Below are positions 15,429 through 23,681 of a stretch of DNA of 36,336 bases, in pieces. The DNA is from Candidatus Lachnoclostridium stercoripullorum (GTDB lineage: Bacteria; Bacillota; Clostridia; Lachnospirales; Lachnospiraceae): contig DXEU01000023.1 of NCBI GenBank assembly GCA_019114845.1, forward strand, positions 1 to 36,336, written 5' to 3'. Every line of letters starts with the position of its first letter. Within the stretch, counting starts at the first letter, position 1. The notes beneath the pieces were generated by a model, which saw only the letters and a list, made by a program, of their open reading frames with translations, was not told the origin of the DNA and ran no database searches. The position numbers were made by a program, and so were the translations under genes.

Positions 15429-15457
15429 TTTACGGCGGAGGCTTTTTATGCTATACT
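15429..15457 (+). promoter_or_regulatory. Promoter of the gdpP-rplI-dnaB unit
   Basis: TTTACG (15429-15434), a 17-base spacer, then TATACT (15452-15457). The predicted start is near 15464, about 50 bases before the gdpP ATG. The same TTTAC-17-TATACT type is seen at dacF. Confidence 0.6.
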
Positions 15458-15514
15458 AAGGGGTAAATTGGATTTTTGTGCGAAAAAATACATTTACATT
15501 TCAGTGAGGTGTAT

Positions 15515-17560
15515 ATGAAAGAGAAGCGAAAGGTGAGGGGCGAGCTGCGCATCTATCTCCAATGGCCGCTTCTGCTGTCGGTGCTCGTGGTGGCCATGAA
15601 TCTGATCGTGGGCATACTGAACGCGGTGGCAGGCCTGGTGATGTTTGCATTTACCCTGGTCTATGTGGGGATCGCCCTGTGGCTGTATTTCTACAGAAAG
15701 AGACGGCTTTTGGGGGGACTTGTGGAATTCTCCTCCGACTATTCATGGGTTCAGAAGCACCTGCTGTCGGAGATGAATCTCCCCTACGCCCTGGTGGATG
15801 AGAAGGGGCGGATTTTGTGGCGCAACCAGAAGTTCCAGGAGATCACAGGGGACTTCAAGGGCCCGAAGAAGAATCTGACGGTGCTGTTTCCGGATATCAC
15901 CAGGGAGGTCCTGGCGTCGGAGCAGAAGGGGACGGTCCACATCACCTGCGAGGACCGCAAATTCCGGGTGGATCTGTGCCCGGTGGGTCTGAAGCTGGAG
16001 GAGGATGAGGAGCAGGAGCTGGAACTCTCCGAGGCCCAGGAGAAGATGGTGGCGGTCTATCTGTTTGACGAGACCCGCATTCTTCAGTACGAGCAGGAGA
16101 TCAACGACCAGAAGATGGTCTGCGGCCTCATCTATCTGGACAACTACGAGGAGGCCCTGGAGAGCGTGGAGGAGGTTCGCCGCTCCCTGCTCACGGCCCT
16201 CATCGACCGGAAGATCAGCAAGTACATCGGCAGCCTGTGCGGGGTGGTGAAGAAGACGGAGAAGGACAAGTACTTTTTCGCCATCAAGCAGAAATACGTG
16301 GACAACCTGCGGGAGAGCCGCTTCTCCATCCTGGAGGAGGTGAAGACCGTCAACATCGGCAACGAGATGGCGGTGACCTTGAGCATCGGCCTGGGCATGA
16401 ACGGGGAGAGCTACATGCAGAATTACGAGTTCTCCCGCACGGCCATCGACATGGCCCTGGGCCGGGGCGGCGACCAGGCGGTGATCAAGGATGGAAGCCA
16501 TATCCAGTATTACGGCGGCAAGTCCCAGCAGACGGAGAAGGCCACCCGGGTGAAGGCCAGAGTGAAGGCCCACGCGCTCCGGGAGCTGATGGAGACCAAG
16601 GACCGGCTGCTGATCATGGGCCACAAGATGGGGGACATCGACTCCCTGGGGGCGGCCATCGGCATCTACCGCATCGCCATGGCCATGAACAAGAAGGCCA
16701 ATATTGTATTCAACGACATCACCTCCTCCGTGCGCCCCATGATGGAGCGCTTTACGGGGAACAGCGAGTACCCGGAGGACATGTTCATCCGCACGAAGAC
16801 GGCCCTGGAGCTGGCGGACCCCAACACCATGCTGGTGGTGGTGGACGTGAACCGTCCCAGCATCACCGACGCCCCGGAGCTTCTGCAGGCGGTGCGGACC
16901 ATCGTGGTGCTGGATCACCACAGACAGAGCAGCGAGATCGTCACCAACGCGGTGCTCTCCTATGTGGAGCCCTACGCCTCCTCCACCTGTGAGATGGTGG
17001 CGGAAGTGCTTCAGTATATCGCCGACGGCATCAAGATCAAGTCGGCGGAGGCGGACGCCATGTACGCGGGAATCGTCATCGACACCAACAATTTCACCAT
17101 CCAGGCGGGGGTGAGAACCTTCGAGGCCGCCGCCTACCTGCGGCGGAACGGGGCGGATGTGACCCGGGTGCGCAAGATGTTCCGGGACAACATGGCGGAT
17201 TACAAGGCCAGGGCAATCACCATCAGCAACGCGGAGATCTACAGGGACTGCTTTGCCCTCTCCGTGTGCCCGGCTGAGGGGATTGAGAGCCCCACCATCA
17301 TCGGGGCCCAGGCGGCCAACGAGCTGTTAAACATCATCGGCATGAAGGCCACCTTCGTGTTCACCCCCTTCAACGGGGTGATCTACGTCAGCGCCCGCTC
17401 CATCGACGAGGTGAATGTGCAGGTGGTGATGGAGAAATTGGGCGGCGGCGGTCACAGGACCATCGCCGGGGCGCAGCTAAAGGATATGACTATGGAGCAG
17501 GCCAAGGACCGCCTGAAGGAGGTCCTGGACGCCATGCTGGAGAAAGGAGATATTTCATAA
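15515..17560 (+). CDS. gdpP: Cyclic-di-AMP phosphodiesterase GdpP (DHH family)
   Basis: This 681-residue membrane-anchored phosphodiesterase hydrolyses c-di-AMP to pApA and so tunes potassium transport and cell-wall homeostasis. In order: two membrane helices (about residues 12-60), a PAS-like domain (about 85-140), a degenerate GGDEF domain (about 175-300), then DHH and DHHA1 domains. Catalytic motifs are GDIDS near 375, VVDVNRPS near 445, VLDHHR near 466 and [12 protein letters not shown] near 643. Length is close to the family norm. ATG 15515 follows GTGAGG by about six bases; the ORF-track TTG at 15476 is unlikely. One base separates its stop from rplI, a linkage common in Firmicutes. Confidence 0.95.
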   Translation: MKEKRKVRGELRIYLQWPLLLSVLVVAMNLIVGILNAVAGLVMFAFTLVYVGIALWLYFYRKRRLLGGLVEFSSDYSWVQKHLLSEMNLPYALVDEKGRILWRNQKFQEITGDFKGPKKNLTVLFPDITREVLASEQKGTVHITCEDRKFRVDLCPVGLKLEEDEEQELELSEAQEKMVAVYLFDETRILQYEQEINDQKMVCGLIYLDNYEEALESVEEVRRSLLTALIDRKISKYIGSLCGVVKKTEKDKYFFAIKQKYVDNLRESRFSILEEVKTVNIGNEMAVTLSIGLGMNGESYMQNYEFSRTAIDMALGRGGDQAVIKDGSHIQYYGGKSQQTEKATRVKARVKAHALRELMETKDRLLIMGHKMGDIDSLGAAIGIYRIAMAMNKKANIVFNDITSSVRPMMERFTGNSEYPEDMFIRTKTALELADPNTMLVVVDVNRPSITDAPELLQAVRTIVVLDHHRQSSEIVTNAVLSYVEPYASSTCEMVAEVLQYIADGIKIKSAEADAMYAGIVIDTNNFTIQAGVRTFEAAAYLRRNGADVTRVRKMFRDNMADYKARAITISNAEIYRDCFALSVCPAEGIESPTIIGAQAANELLNIIGMKATFVFTPFNGVIYVSARSIDEVNVQVVMEKLGGGGHRTIAGAQLKDMTMEQAKDRLKEVLDAMLEKGDIS

Positions 17561-17561
17561 C

Positions 17562-18008
17562 ATGCAGGTAGTATTATTGGAGGATGTAAAGTCCCTGGGC
17601 AAGAAGGGACAGATTGTAAATGTGAACGACGGCTACGCCAGAAACTTTATCTTAAAGAAGAACCTGGGCGTGGAGGCCACGGCGAAGAACCTGAACGACT
17701 TGAAGCTGCAGAAGGCCAACGCGGAGAAGATCGCCGCAGAGCAGCTGGCGGCGGCCAAGGAGCTGGCGGAGAAGCTGGAGGGAATGAGCGTCACCCTGTC
17801 CATGAAGGCGGGGGAGGGCGGAAAGGCCTTCGGCTCTGTGTCCGGCAAGGAGATCGCAGCGGCGGCCAAGGAGCAGCTGAACCTGGAGATCGACAAGAAG
17901 AAGCTGGTGCTCCCGGAGGCCATCAAGACCTTCGGAACCCACGAGGTCCCCGTAAAGCTGCACAAAGACGTAACCGGAAAACTGACTGTGAAGGTTGTGG
18001 AGGCGTAA
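17562..18008 (+). CDS. rplI: 50S ribosomal protein L9
   Basis: This 148-residue protein is the usual L9 length and binds 23S rRNA at the base of the L1 stalk. The N-terminal domain signature is visible ([31 protein letters not shown]), followed by the long Ala/Glu/Lys-rich connecting helix and the C-terminal domain ([15 protein letters not shown] ... [15 protein letters not shown]). GAAAGGAG lies about eleven bases before the ATG, inside the end of gdpP. It sits between gdpP and dnaB in one transcript, a widespread Firmicute order. Confidence 0.98.
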   Translation: MQVVLLEDVKSLGKKGQIVNVNDGYARNFILKKNLGVEATAKNLNDLKLQKANAEKIAAEQLAAAKELAEKLEGMSVTLSMKAGEGGKAFGSVSGKEIAAAAKEQLNLEIDKKKLVLPEAIKTFGTHEVPVKLHKDVTGKLTVKVVEA

Positions 18009-18017
18009 GAGAAAGCC

Positions 18018-19361
18018 ATGGCAGAGGAAAATGACGCCCTGTTGAAGCGGGTGCTCCCCCACAGCATTGAGGCGGAGCAGTCTGTGATCGGAGCCATGCT
18101 CATGGACCGGGACGCGATCATCGCCGCTTCGGAGATCATCACGGAGGAGGATTTCTACCAGCGGCAGTACGGCGTCATGTTCCAGTGTATGGTGGAATTG
18201 TTCAATGAAGGCCAGGCGGTGGATGTGGTGAACCTGCAGAACCGTCTCAAGGAGAAGGATGTGCCCCCGGAGGTGGCCAGCCTGGAGACCCTGAGAGACA
18301 TTATCACCACAGTGCCCACCTCGGCCAACGTGAGGGCCTATGCGGGCATCGTGCGGGAGAAATCCATGCTTCGGCGGCTGATCCGGGTCAACGAGGAGAT
18401 CGCCAACACCTGCTACGCGGGCAAGGAGAAGCTGGAGGACATCCTCTCCCACACGGAGAAGGCGGTCTTTGATCTGCTGCAGTCCCGGATGGGAGGAGAC
18501 TTTGTGCCCATCCGCCAGGTGGCCTTAAATGTGCTGGAGAAGATCGAGATGGCGTCCAAGACCAAGGACACGGTGACGGGAATCCCCACCGGGTTCATCG
18601 ATCTGGACTACAAGACCTCCGGTCTCCAGCCCTCGGATTTTATCCTGATCGCCGCCCGCCCGTCCATGGGAAAGACGGCCTTCGTGCTGAACCTGGTGGA
18701 CTATGTGGCGGTGAAGAAGAGGCGGCCCTGCATGATCTTCAGCCTGGAGATGTCCAAGGAGCAGCTGGTGAACCGAATGCTCTCCATGGAGTCCAACGTG
18801 GACTCCCAGAAGCTGCGGACCGGAACGCTGACGGACGAGGACTGGGACGCTGTGGTGGAGGGAATCGGCATCATCGGAAACTCCACCCTCACCATCGACG
18901 ACACGCCGGGTATCTCCATCTCGGAGCTGCGCTCCAAGTGCAGGAAGAAGAAGCTGGAGAGCGGCCTGGACCTGGTGATCATCGACTACCTGCAGCTCAT
19001 GAGCGGCAGCAGCCGGCGCAGCGAGAGCCGCCAGCAGGAGATCTCCGAGATCTCCCGCTCCTTAAAGGCCCTGGCCAGGGAGTTGAACGCCCCGGTCATC
19101 GCCCTCTCCCAGCTGAGCCGAGCCTGTGAGACCAGGACGGACCACCGCCCCATGCTGTCGGATTTGCGCGAGTCGGGAGCCATCGAGCAGGATGCGGACG
19201 TGGTGATGTTCCTGTACCGGGACGACTATTACAACAAGGACACGGACAACCCCAACGTGGCCGAGGTGATCATCGCCAAACAGCGAAACGGCCCCATCGG
19301 CACCATCAACCTGGTGTGGATGCCGGAGTACACCAAGTTTGCCAACATGGCCAGAAGTTGA
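18018..19361 (+). CDS. dnaB: Replicative DNA helicase DnaB
   Basis: This 447-residue hexameric helicase unwinds DNA at the replication fork. It has the N-terminal DnaB domain (LPHSIEAEQSVIGAML) and a RecA-like C-terminal domain with Walker A ARPSMGKTAF near residue 212, Walker B LDLVIIDYLQLM, and motif H4 DLRESGAIEQDADVVMFLYR. No intein is present. The ATG lies nine bases after rplI with only a weak purine-rich ribosome binding site (AAGAGAAAG). Weak stem-loop AGGG-tgaatc-CCCT with a following ATTTTTG (19361-19384) may end the transcript. Confidence 0.97.
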   Translation: MAEENDALLKRVLPHSIEAEQSVIGAMLMDRDAIIAASEIITEEDFYQRQYGVMFQCMVELFNEGQAVDVVNLQNRLKEKDVPPEVASLETLRDIITTVPTSANVRAYAGIVREKSMLRRLIRVNEEIANTCYAGKEKLEDILSHTEKAVFDLLQSRMGGDFVPIRQVALNVLEKIEMASKTKDTVTGIPTGFIDLDYKTSGLQPSDFILIAARPSMGKTAFVLNLVDYVAVKKRRPCMIFSLEMSKEQLVNRMLSMESNVDSQKLRTGTLTDEDWDAVVEGIGIIGNSTLTIDDTPGISISELRSKCRKKKLESGLDLVIIDYLQLMSGSSRRSESRQQEISEISRSLKALARELNAPVIALSQLSRACETRTDHRPMLSDLRESGAIEQDADVVMFLYRDDYYNKDTDNPNVAEVIIAKQRNGPIGTINLVWMPEYTKFANMARS

Positions 19362-19382
19362 GGGTGAATCCCCTGAGAATTT

Positions 19383-19412
19383 TTGTCATAATCCAAATTT
19401 CTCTCACATAAC
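19383..19412 (+). promoter_or_regulatory. Weak possible promoter for the MerR-type gene
   Basis: TTGTCA (19383-19388), an 18-base spacer, then CATAAC (19407-19412); a TATAAG also lies at 19414-19419 without a good -35. The gap between dnaB and the next gene is 98 bases. Readthrough from dnaB is also possible. Confidence 0.3.
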
Positions 19413-19459
19413 ATATAAGTAGGTTTTGAAATATTGCCGACTAAAGGAGAGGATTTGTG

Positions 19460-20101
19460 ATGAACGAAATACATTATCTGATTTCCGACGCATCGAAGAA
19501 GGTGGATGTGGAGTCCCATGTGCTCCGCTACTGGGAGGACGAGCTGGAGTTAAAGATCCCCCGCAACGAGATGGGCCACCGGTATTATACAGAATTTCAT
19601 ATCCGTCTGTTTCAGCAGATCAAGAAGCTGAAGGAGAAGGGATACCAGCTGAAGGCCATCAAGAGCGCTCTGGAAAAGATGCTGGAGGAGGGGAAGGACG
19701 AGCTGTCAGATGAGATGCTGGTTCAGGGGGCTGCGGCCCTGAGGGAGAGCGCCGTCTGCAGGGACGGACAGAGCCTGCAGGTGGTGGAGGAGGGCGGAGC
19801 GCCCGGCCCCCTCACGGCGGAGGAGAAGATGGAGCAGTTCCAGGAGATTATGAACCATATCATCGGCCGCGCCCTGGAGCACAACAACGAGCAGCTGAGC
19901 CAGGACATCAGCAGCCTGGTAAACGACCGGGTGGCTAAGGAGCTGGAATATCTGATGCGGGTGGGAGACGAGAAGGCGGAGGAGCGCTTCAAGCGCCTGG
20001 ATGAGACCATACGGGAATATCAGAAAGAGGGTAAAGGGCGGGCGGAGGCGGCGGCCTCGAAGATCTCGTTTTTCAAGAGAAGAAAGTTCAGAAAAAAGTA
20101 G
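19460..20101 (+). CDS. MerR-type helix-turn-helix protein
   Basis: This 213-residue protein begins with a MerR-like DNA-binding domain (residues about 5-75): VESHVLRYWEDEL is the recognition-helix region, and GHRYYTEFHIRLFQQIKKLKEKGYQLKAI is the following helix pair. A central acidic linker and a predicted coiled coil (EKMEQFQEIMNHIIGRALEHN) follow, with a basic tail (KISFFKRRKFRKK) that could touch DNA or membrane. This layout is closer to RacA-like or DUF-type MerR proteins than to ligand-sensing MerR regulators. ATG 19460 follows AAGGAGAGG; the track start at 19457 is a GTG directly before it. Targets are unknown. A strong terminator follows. Confidence 0.78.
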   Translation: MNEIHYLISDASKKVDVESHVLRYWEDELELKIPRNEMGHRYYTEFHIRLFQQIKKLKEKGYQLKAIKSALEKMLEEGKDELSDEMLVQGAAALRESAVCRDGQSLQVVEEGGAPGPLTAEEKMEQFQEIMNHIIGRALEHNNEQLSQDISSLVNDRVAKELEYLMRVGDEKAEERFKRLDETIREYQKEGKGRAEAAASKISFFKRRKFRKK

Positions 20102-20157
20102 AGAGATAAGGGAGTATCACAGCTGATTTTGCGGTACTCCCTTGTCTCTTATATTTT
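20102..20157 (+). terminator. Terminator after the MerR-type gene
   Basis: AGAGATAAGGGAGTA (20102-20116) and TACTCCCTTGTCTCT (20135-20149) form a 15-pair stem with one T-G pair, followed by TATATTTT. It starts directly after the stop codon. Confidence 0.88.
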
Positions 20158-20159
20158 AT

Positions 20160-20186
20160 GGAAGATCAAATTTACGGAAGATCAAA
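20160..20186. repeat. Short tandem duplication, 16-bp period
   Basis: GGAAGATCAAA occurs at 20160-20170 and 20176-20186. It lies in the 3' untranslated region of the minus-strand aldehyde dehydrogenase, similar in size and position to the repeats at 2272 and 35632. Confidence 0.75.
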
Positions 20187-20208
20187 ATCCTCCGCCTCGT
20201 GGGAGGCG
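20187..20208 (-). terminator. Weak terminator candidate after the aldehyde dehydrogenase
   Basis: On the minus strand a six-pair stem CGCCTC-ccac-GAGGCG (20193-20208) is followed by GAGGATTTTGATC. The T run is short and offset, so termination may rely on the convergent 20102-20149 hairpin as well. Confidence 0.4.
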
Positions 20209-20216
20209 AATGCGCG

Positions 20217-21704
20217 CTACTTCACCGGGTAGAAGCCGGTGGGAGACTCTCCCAGGTTGATCATGATATTCTTCATCTGGGTGTAGTGCTCCAGGATGAC
20301 CTTGTGGGTCTCCCGCCCGATGCCGGAGGTCTTGTAGCCGCCGAAGGGAGCTCCCTCGGGGATGGAGTTGTAGGTGTTGACCCACATGCGCCCGGTCTCC
20401 ACGGCTCTGGCCACCCGGATGGCCCGGTTGATGTCTCTGGTCCACACAGCGCCGCCCAGGCCGTACTCGCTGTCGTTGGCCATGGCGATCGCTTCATCCT
20501 CCGTCTTAAACTTCAGAATGCAGGCGACCGGCCCGAAGATCTCCTCCTGGGCCACGCGCATGTCGTTGGTGACATTTCCCAGAAGGGTGGGGCGCAGGAA
20601 ACTGCCCTGGTCCAATCCGTTTTCTGTCACCTGACAGCCGCCGCAGAGGACGGTGGCGCCCTCCTCCTTGCCGATCTCTATGTACTTTAAGATCTTCTCC
20701 ATTTGGCCTCTGTTGATCTGGCTGCCCATCTGGGTATCGGCCTCCCAGGGCAGGCCCACCTTCACCTGGTTGAAGCGCTTCACGGCCTCTTCCACGAACC
20801 GGTCATAGATGGACTCCTGGACGAAGACGCGGGAGCCGGCGCAGCACACCTGCCCCTGGTTAAACAGAATGCCCATCTGCAGGCCGTCCATGGCCATCTC
20901 CCAGTCGCAGTCCTCAAAGAAAATGTTCGCGGATTTTCCGCCCAGTTCCAGGGTGGAGGGAATCAGCTTCTCCGCCGCGGCCAGGGCCACATTGCGGCCC
21001 ACCTCCGTGGAGCCGGTGAAGGCCAGCTTGCGGAAGCCCTTGTGCTCCAGCATGTACTGCCCGGATTTGGAGCCGGAGCCGGTGATCACGTTGAATACGC
21101 CGGCGGGAATCACATCCTGCACCAGCTTTGCAAACTCCAGCACGCTCAGGGGAGTCGAGCTGGAGGATTTGAAGACGGTGCAGCAGCCGCTGGCCAGCAC
21201 GGGGGCCAGTTTCCAGGCGGCCATGAGGAACGGGAAGTTCCAGGGGACGATCTGACCCACCACGCCGATGGGTTCCCGGAGAATGAGGCTCAGGGTCTCA
21301 TTTCCCAGCATGTTGGCGCTGCCTTCCTCGGCCATGATGCAGCCGGCAAAATAGCGGAAATGCTGGGCGGCCAGGGGGATGTCCACCGCCATGGTCTCGC
21401 GGATGGGTTTGCCGTTGTCCATGGTCTCCACCATGGCCAGGTGTTCCTTGTTGGCGTCGATGATGTCGGCGATCTGGTTTAAGATAGCCGAGCGCTCGGT
21501 GACGGTGGTATTCTTCCAGGTGGCAAAGGCTTTCCAGGCGGCTTGTACAGCCGCATCCACGTCCTCTCTGGTCGCCTGTGCACATTCTGCCAGCTTCTCA
21601 CCGTTGGCGGGACAGGTGGTGACAAAGGTCTTGCCGTCGGAGGCGTCCTTCCACTGACCGCCGATAAACAACTGATATTTGTCCTGCAGTTTCACACGTT
21701 CCAT
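20217..21704 (-). CDS. NAD(P)-dependent aldehyde dehydrogenase
   Basis: This 495-residue enzyme of the ALDH superfamily oxidises an aldehyde to the acid with NAD(P)+ in the cytoplasm. Visible motifs are the cofactor region VPWNFPFLMAAWKLAPVL, FTGSTEVG, the glutamate motif LELGGKS and the catalytic cysteine in GQVCCAGSR (near residue 300), plus EEIFGPV and PFGGYKTSGIGRE. Length is typical. It resembles acetaldehyde or broad-range dehydrogenases (AldB/ExaC/betaine aldehyde type), but the substrate cannot be fixed. AAAGGAGAGG lies just before the ATG. It is monocistronic. A near-perfect Rex site next to the promoter suggests control by the NADH/NAD+ ratio. Confidence 0.93.
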   Translation of the reverse strand: MERVKLQDKYQLFIGGQWKDASDGKTFVTTCPANGEKLAECAQATREDVDAAVQAAWKAFATWKNTTVTERSAILNQIADIIDANKEHLAMVETMDNGKPIRETMAVDIPLAAQHFRYFAGCIMAEEGSANMLGNETLSLILREPIGVVGQIVPWNFPFLMAAWKLAPVLASGCCTVFKSSSSTPLSVLEFAKLVQDVIPAGVFNVITGSGSKSGQYMLEHKGFRKLAFTGSTEVGRNVALAAAEKLIPSTLELGGKSANIFFEDCDWEMAMDGLQMGILFNQGQVCCAGSRVFVQESIYDRFVEEAVKRFNQVKVGLPWEADTQMGSQINRGQMEKILKYIEIGKEEGATVLCGGCQVTENGLDQGSFLRPTLLGNVTNDMRVAQEEIFGPVACILKFKTEDEAIAMANDSEYGLGGAVWTRDINRAIRVARAVETGRMWVNTYNSIPEGAPFGGYKTSGIGRETHKVILEHYTQMKNIMINLGESPTGFYPVK

Positions 21705-21750
21705 AAAGTCCTCTCCTTTCTAAAGATTTCACATCTGTTCTGGTAATTTC

Positions 21751-21779
21751 ATCATAGCACTGTCAGATAAGGACTTCAA
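21751..21779 (-). promoter_or_regulatory. Promoter of the aldehyde dehydrogenase gene
   Basis: On the minus strand: TTGAAG (21774-21779), a 17-base spacer, then TATGAT (21751-21756). The leader is about 40 bases. A Rex-like operator lies four bases upstream of the -35 box. Confidence 0.65.
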
Positions 21780-21782
21780 CGA

Positions 21783-21800
21783 TAGTTAATATATTAACAA
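21783..21800 (-). promoter_or_regulatory. Rex-type redox operator
   Basis: TTGTTAATATATTAACTA on the minus strand differs by one base from the clostridial Rex consensus TTGTTAA-N4-TTAACAA; its core GTTAATATATTAAC is a perfect palindrome. Rex represses fermentation and dehydrogenase genes when NADH is low. The site lies directly upstream of the aldehyde dehydrogenase -35 box. The match is seen; binding is inferred. Confidence 0.65.
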
Positions 21801-21827
21801 AACGAGAGGAAAGTGAGAAAATATCAG

Positions 21828-21873
21828 AAAAAAACCCGCGTTCAAGAGCCATTAGCTGACTTTTGAGCGCGGG
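21828..21873 (-). terminator. Terminator of the dacF-kdpD-kdpE unit
   Basis: On the minus strand CCCGCGCTCAA pairs with TTGAACGCGGG (one C-A mismatch) around a 17-base loop, followed by seven Ts (21828-21834). It lies just after the kdpE stop. Confidence 0.85.
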
Positions 21874-21880
21874 AAGAATC

Positions 21881-22582
21881 TCACGCGTCCGGCTCCCGCA
21901 TTCGGTAGCCGACGCCGATCTCCGTGCTGATGTATTTGGGATCGGCGGGATTTTCCTCCATCTTCCGCCGGATGTGGGCCATGTTCACCCGCAGGATCTG
22001 GTTGTTGCTGTCGGCGTAGGGCCCCCAGATGTGGTTGATGATGAAATCGTAGGTGAGGACCCGGCCGGCGTTCAAGGCCAGCAGGGAGACCAGCTTGTAC
22101 TCAATCTGGGTGAGGTGGATCTCCTGCCCGCCGATGGTCACCAGCCGCTTGTCAAAGTCGATCTCCAGGTCGCCGCTGCGGTAGACGGAGCCGCTGCCCC
22201 GGGAGGAGGAGGTCTGGCTGTGGCGCAGGGCCGTGCGGATGCGGGCCAGGAGCTCGGAGGTCCCGAAGGGCTTGGTGATATAGTCGTCCGCCCCGGCGTC
22301 CAGGGCGTTCACCTTCTCACTCTCCTCCGTGCGGGCGGAGATCACCAGGATGGGCACGGAGGAGAATTCCCGCACCTCCCGGATGACCTGGATCCCGTCC
22401 ATGTCCGGAAGCCCCAGGTCCAGCAGGACCACGTCGGGGCAGTTGGAGGCGATGCAGGAGATCCCGTCTTTTGCCGTGTAGGCGGATATGGCCTTATAAT
22501 CGTGGTTGGCCAGAGTCGTCTCTATAAAGGCACAGATATTTTTTTCATCTTCAATAATAACTACAGTCAGCTTATGATTCAT
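21881..22582 (-). CDS. kdpE: OmpR/KdpE-type response regulator
   Basis: This 233-residue regulator has a receiver domain (acidic pair Glu11/Asp12, phosphorylated Asp55 in LLDLGLPDMDG, conserved Lys in TKPFG) and an OmpR-type winged helix (LTQIEYKLVSLLALNAGRVLTYDFI ... LRVNMAHIRRKME ... GVGYRM). It looks most like KdpE, which switches on potassium uptake genes, but no kdpFABC lies in this window, so its targets are open. ATG 22582 has AGGAG nine bases upstream; the track ATG at 22591 touches the ribosome binding site. It overlaps the end of the kinase gene by 11 bases, indicating coupled translation. Confidence 0.88.
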   Translation of the reverse strand: MNHKLTVVIIEDEKNICAFIETTLANHDYKAISAYTAKDGISCIASNCPDVVLLDLGLPDMDGIQVIREVREFSSVPILVISARTEESEKVNALDAGADDYITKPFGTSELLARIRTALRHSQTSSSRGSGSVYRSGDLEIDFDKRLVTIGGQEIHLTQIEYKLVSLLALNAGRVLTYDFIINHIWGPYADSNNQILRVNMAHIRRKMEENPADPKYISTEIGVGYRMREPDA

Positions 22583-23669
22583 AAGGCTCATCTCCTAGTG
22601 GAAGTGTAAATGTAAACAGGGCTCCGTCGGAAAGATTCTGGGCCCAGATGCGGCCGTTGTGGGCCATAATGATGGTCTTGCATATGGACAGGCCGATTCC
22701 CATGCCCTTGCGGGAGTCCCCGGAGCTGGCGGGGGTGTCGGCGTAGCCGTCGAAAATGCGGGGCAGCAGGTCCTCGCGGATTCCATGGCCGTGGTCCCGG
22801 ATGCGGAAATAGACCTGGCGCTCCGCAGCGATCACAGTCAGCTCCATGGGTTCCGTGGAGCCGCTGTGGTAGATGCCGTTTTCCAGGAGGTTGATGATCA
22901 CCTGCTCGATGAGGGTGGCATCCATGGGCACCATGATGAAATTTTCCGGGGTGGTCACCCGGATGCTGGCGTCCGGGATCCGCTTTTTTAGGCGGGAGAC
23001 GGCCTCCGACACCACCTCCTCCAGAGGTTCCAGGGTCTTTGTGAGTCGGGCCCCGTCCTGGCGGATCTTGGTGACGGACAGCAGGTTTTCCACCATGTGC
23101 AGAAGCCAGTTGGAATCGTCGTAGATGGTCTGCACCATCTGCAGTTTCTCCCCCTCGGAGAGGAAGGCTCCGTTTTCCAGGTAGGTGGAGCTGGCCCCGA
23201 TGATGCTGGTGAGGGGGGTGCGCAGGTCGTGGGAGACGGCCCGCAGCAGGTTGGCCCGCATCTTCTCCTTCTCCGCCTCCATGAGGAGTTTCTCCTGCTC
23301 CCGCAGGATCCGGTTTTTCTCCTTTAGATGGGTGGTGGTCATGCTGGTGAGGCAGGCGATGATCAGCATGGAGGCGAAGGTGACGGGGTAGCCGTCCAGG
23401 TTGAAGGCCAGGGAGAAATAGGGGGAGGTGAAGGCATAGTTGACGCAGACCACAGAGATCAGGGCTGCGGCGATGCCGGGCACGTACCCGGTGGTAAAGC
23501 GGGCGATGAACACCACCGCCAGCATATAGAAGGCCGGTACATTCTCCGCGTTTCCGGAGATCCGGTAGAAGGCGAAGGACACCGCGGTGGAAAAGCCCAG
23601 GATCAGGGCGGTAGTCAGAATGTTGCAAAGCAGAGTCTTTCTGTCCATAAATTTTATCTGGCGCTTCAT
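22572..23669 (-). CDS. KdpD-like sensor histidine kinase lacking the N-terminal KdpD/USP domains
   Basis: This 365-residue kinase starts with a DUF4118-type membrane domain of about four short helices (residues 13-110), as in the middle of KdpD. A coiled linker (HLKEKNRILREQEKLLMEAE), a HisKA domain with His147 in AVSHDLRTPLT, and an ATPase domain (NLLENGIYHS, RDHGHGI, GMGIGLSICK) follow. Full KdpD proteins are near 900 residues with an N-terminal Walker-type KdpD domain and a USP domain; both are absent here and nothing upstream suggests a frameshift remnant. ATG 23669 has GGGAGG about five bases upstream. It lies 12 bases after dacF. The signal may be potassium, turgor or envelope state. 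Confidence 0.87.
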   Translation of the reverse strand: MKRQIKFMDRKTLLCNILTTALILGFSTAVSFAFYRISGNAENVPAFYMLAVVFIARFTTGYVPGIAAALISVVCVNYAFTSPYFSLAFNLDGYPVTFASMLIIACLTSMTTTHLKEKNRILREQEKLLMEAEKEKMRANLLRAVSHDLRTPLTSIIGASSTYLENGAFLSEGEKLQMVQTIYDDSNWLLHMVENLLSVTKIRQDGARLTKTLEPLEEVVSEAVSRLKKRIPDASIRVTTPENFIMVPMDATLIEQVIINLLENGIYHSGSTEPMELTVIAAERQVYFRIRDHGHGIREDLLPRIFDGYADTPASSGDSRKGMGIGLSICKTIIMAHNGRIWAQNLSDGALFTFTLPLGDEPYES

Positions 23670-23681
23670 GGCAACCTCCCG

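Noticed and set aside
15743-16921. 392-residue minus-strand ORF opposite gdpP
   Set aside because: Its composition is His/Val/Leu-rich with no known motif; gdpP on the other strand is complete.
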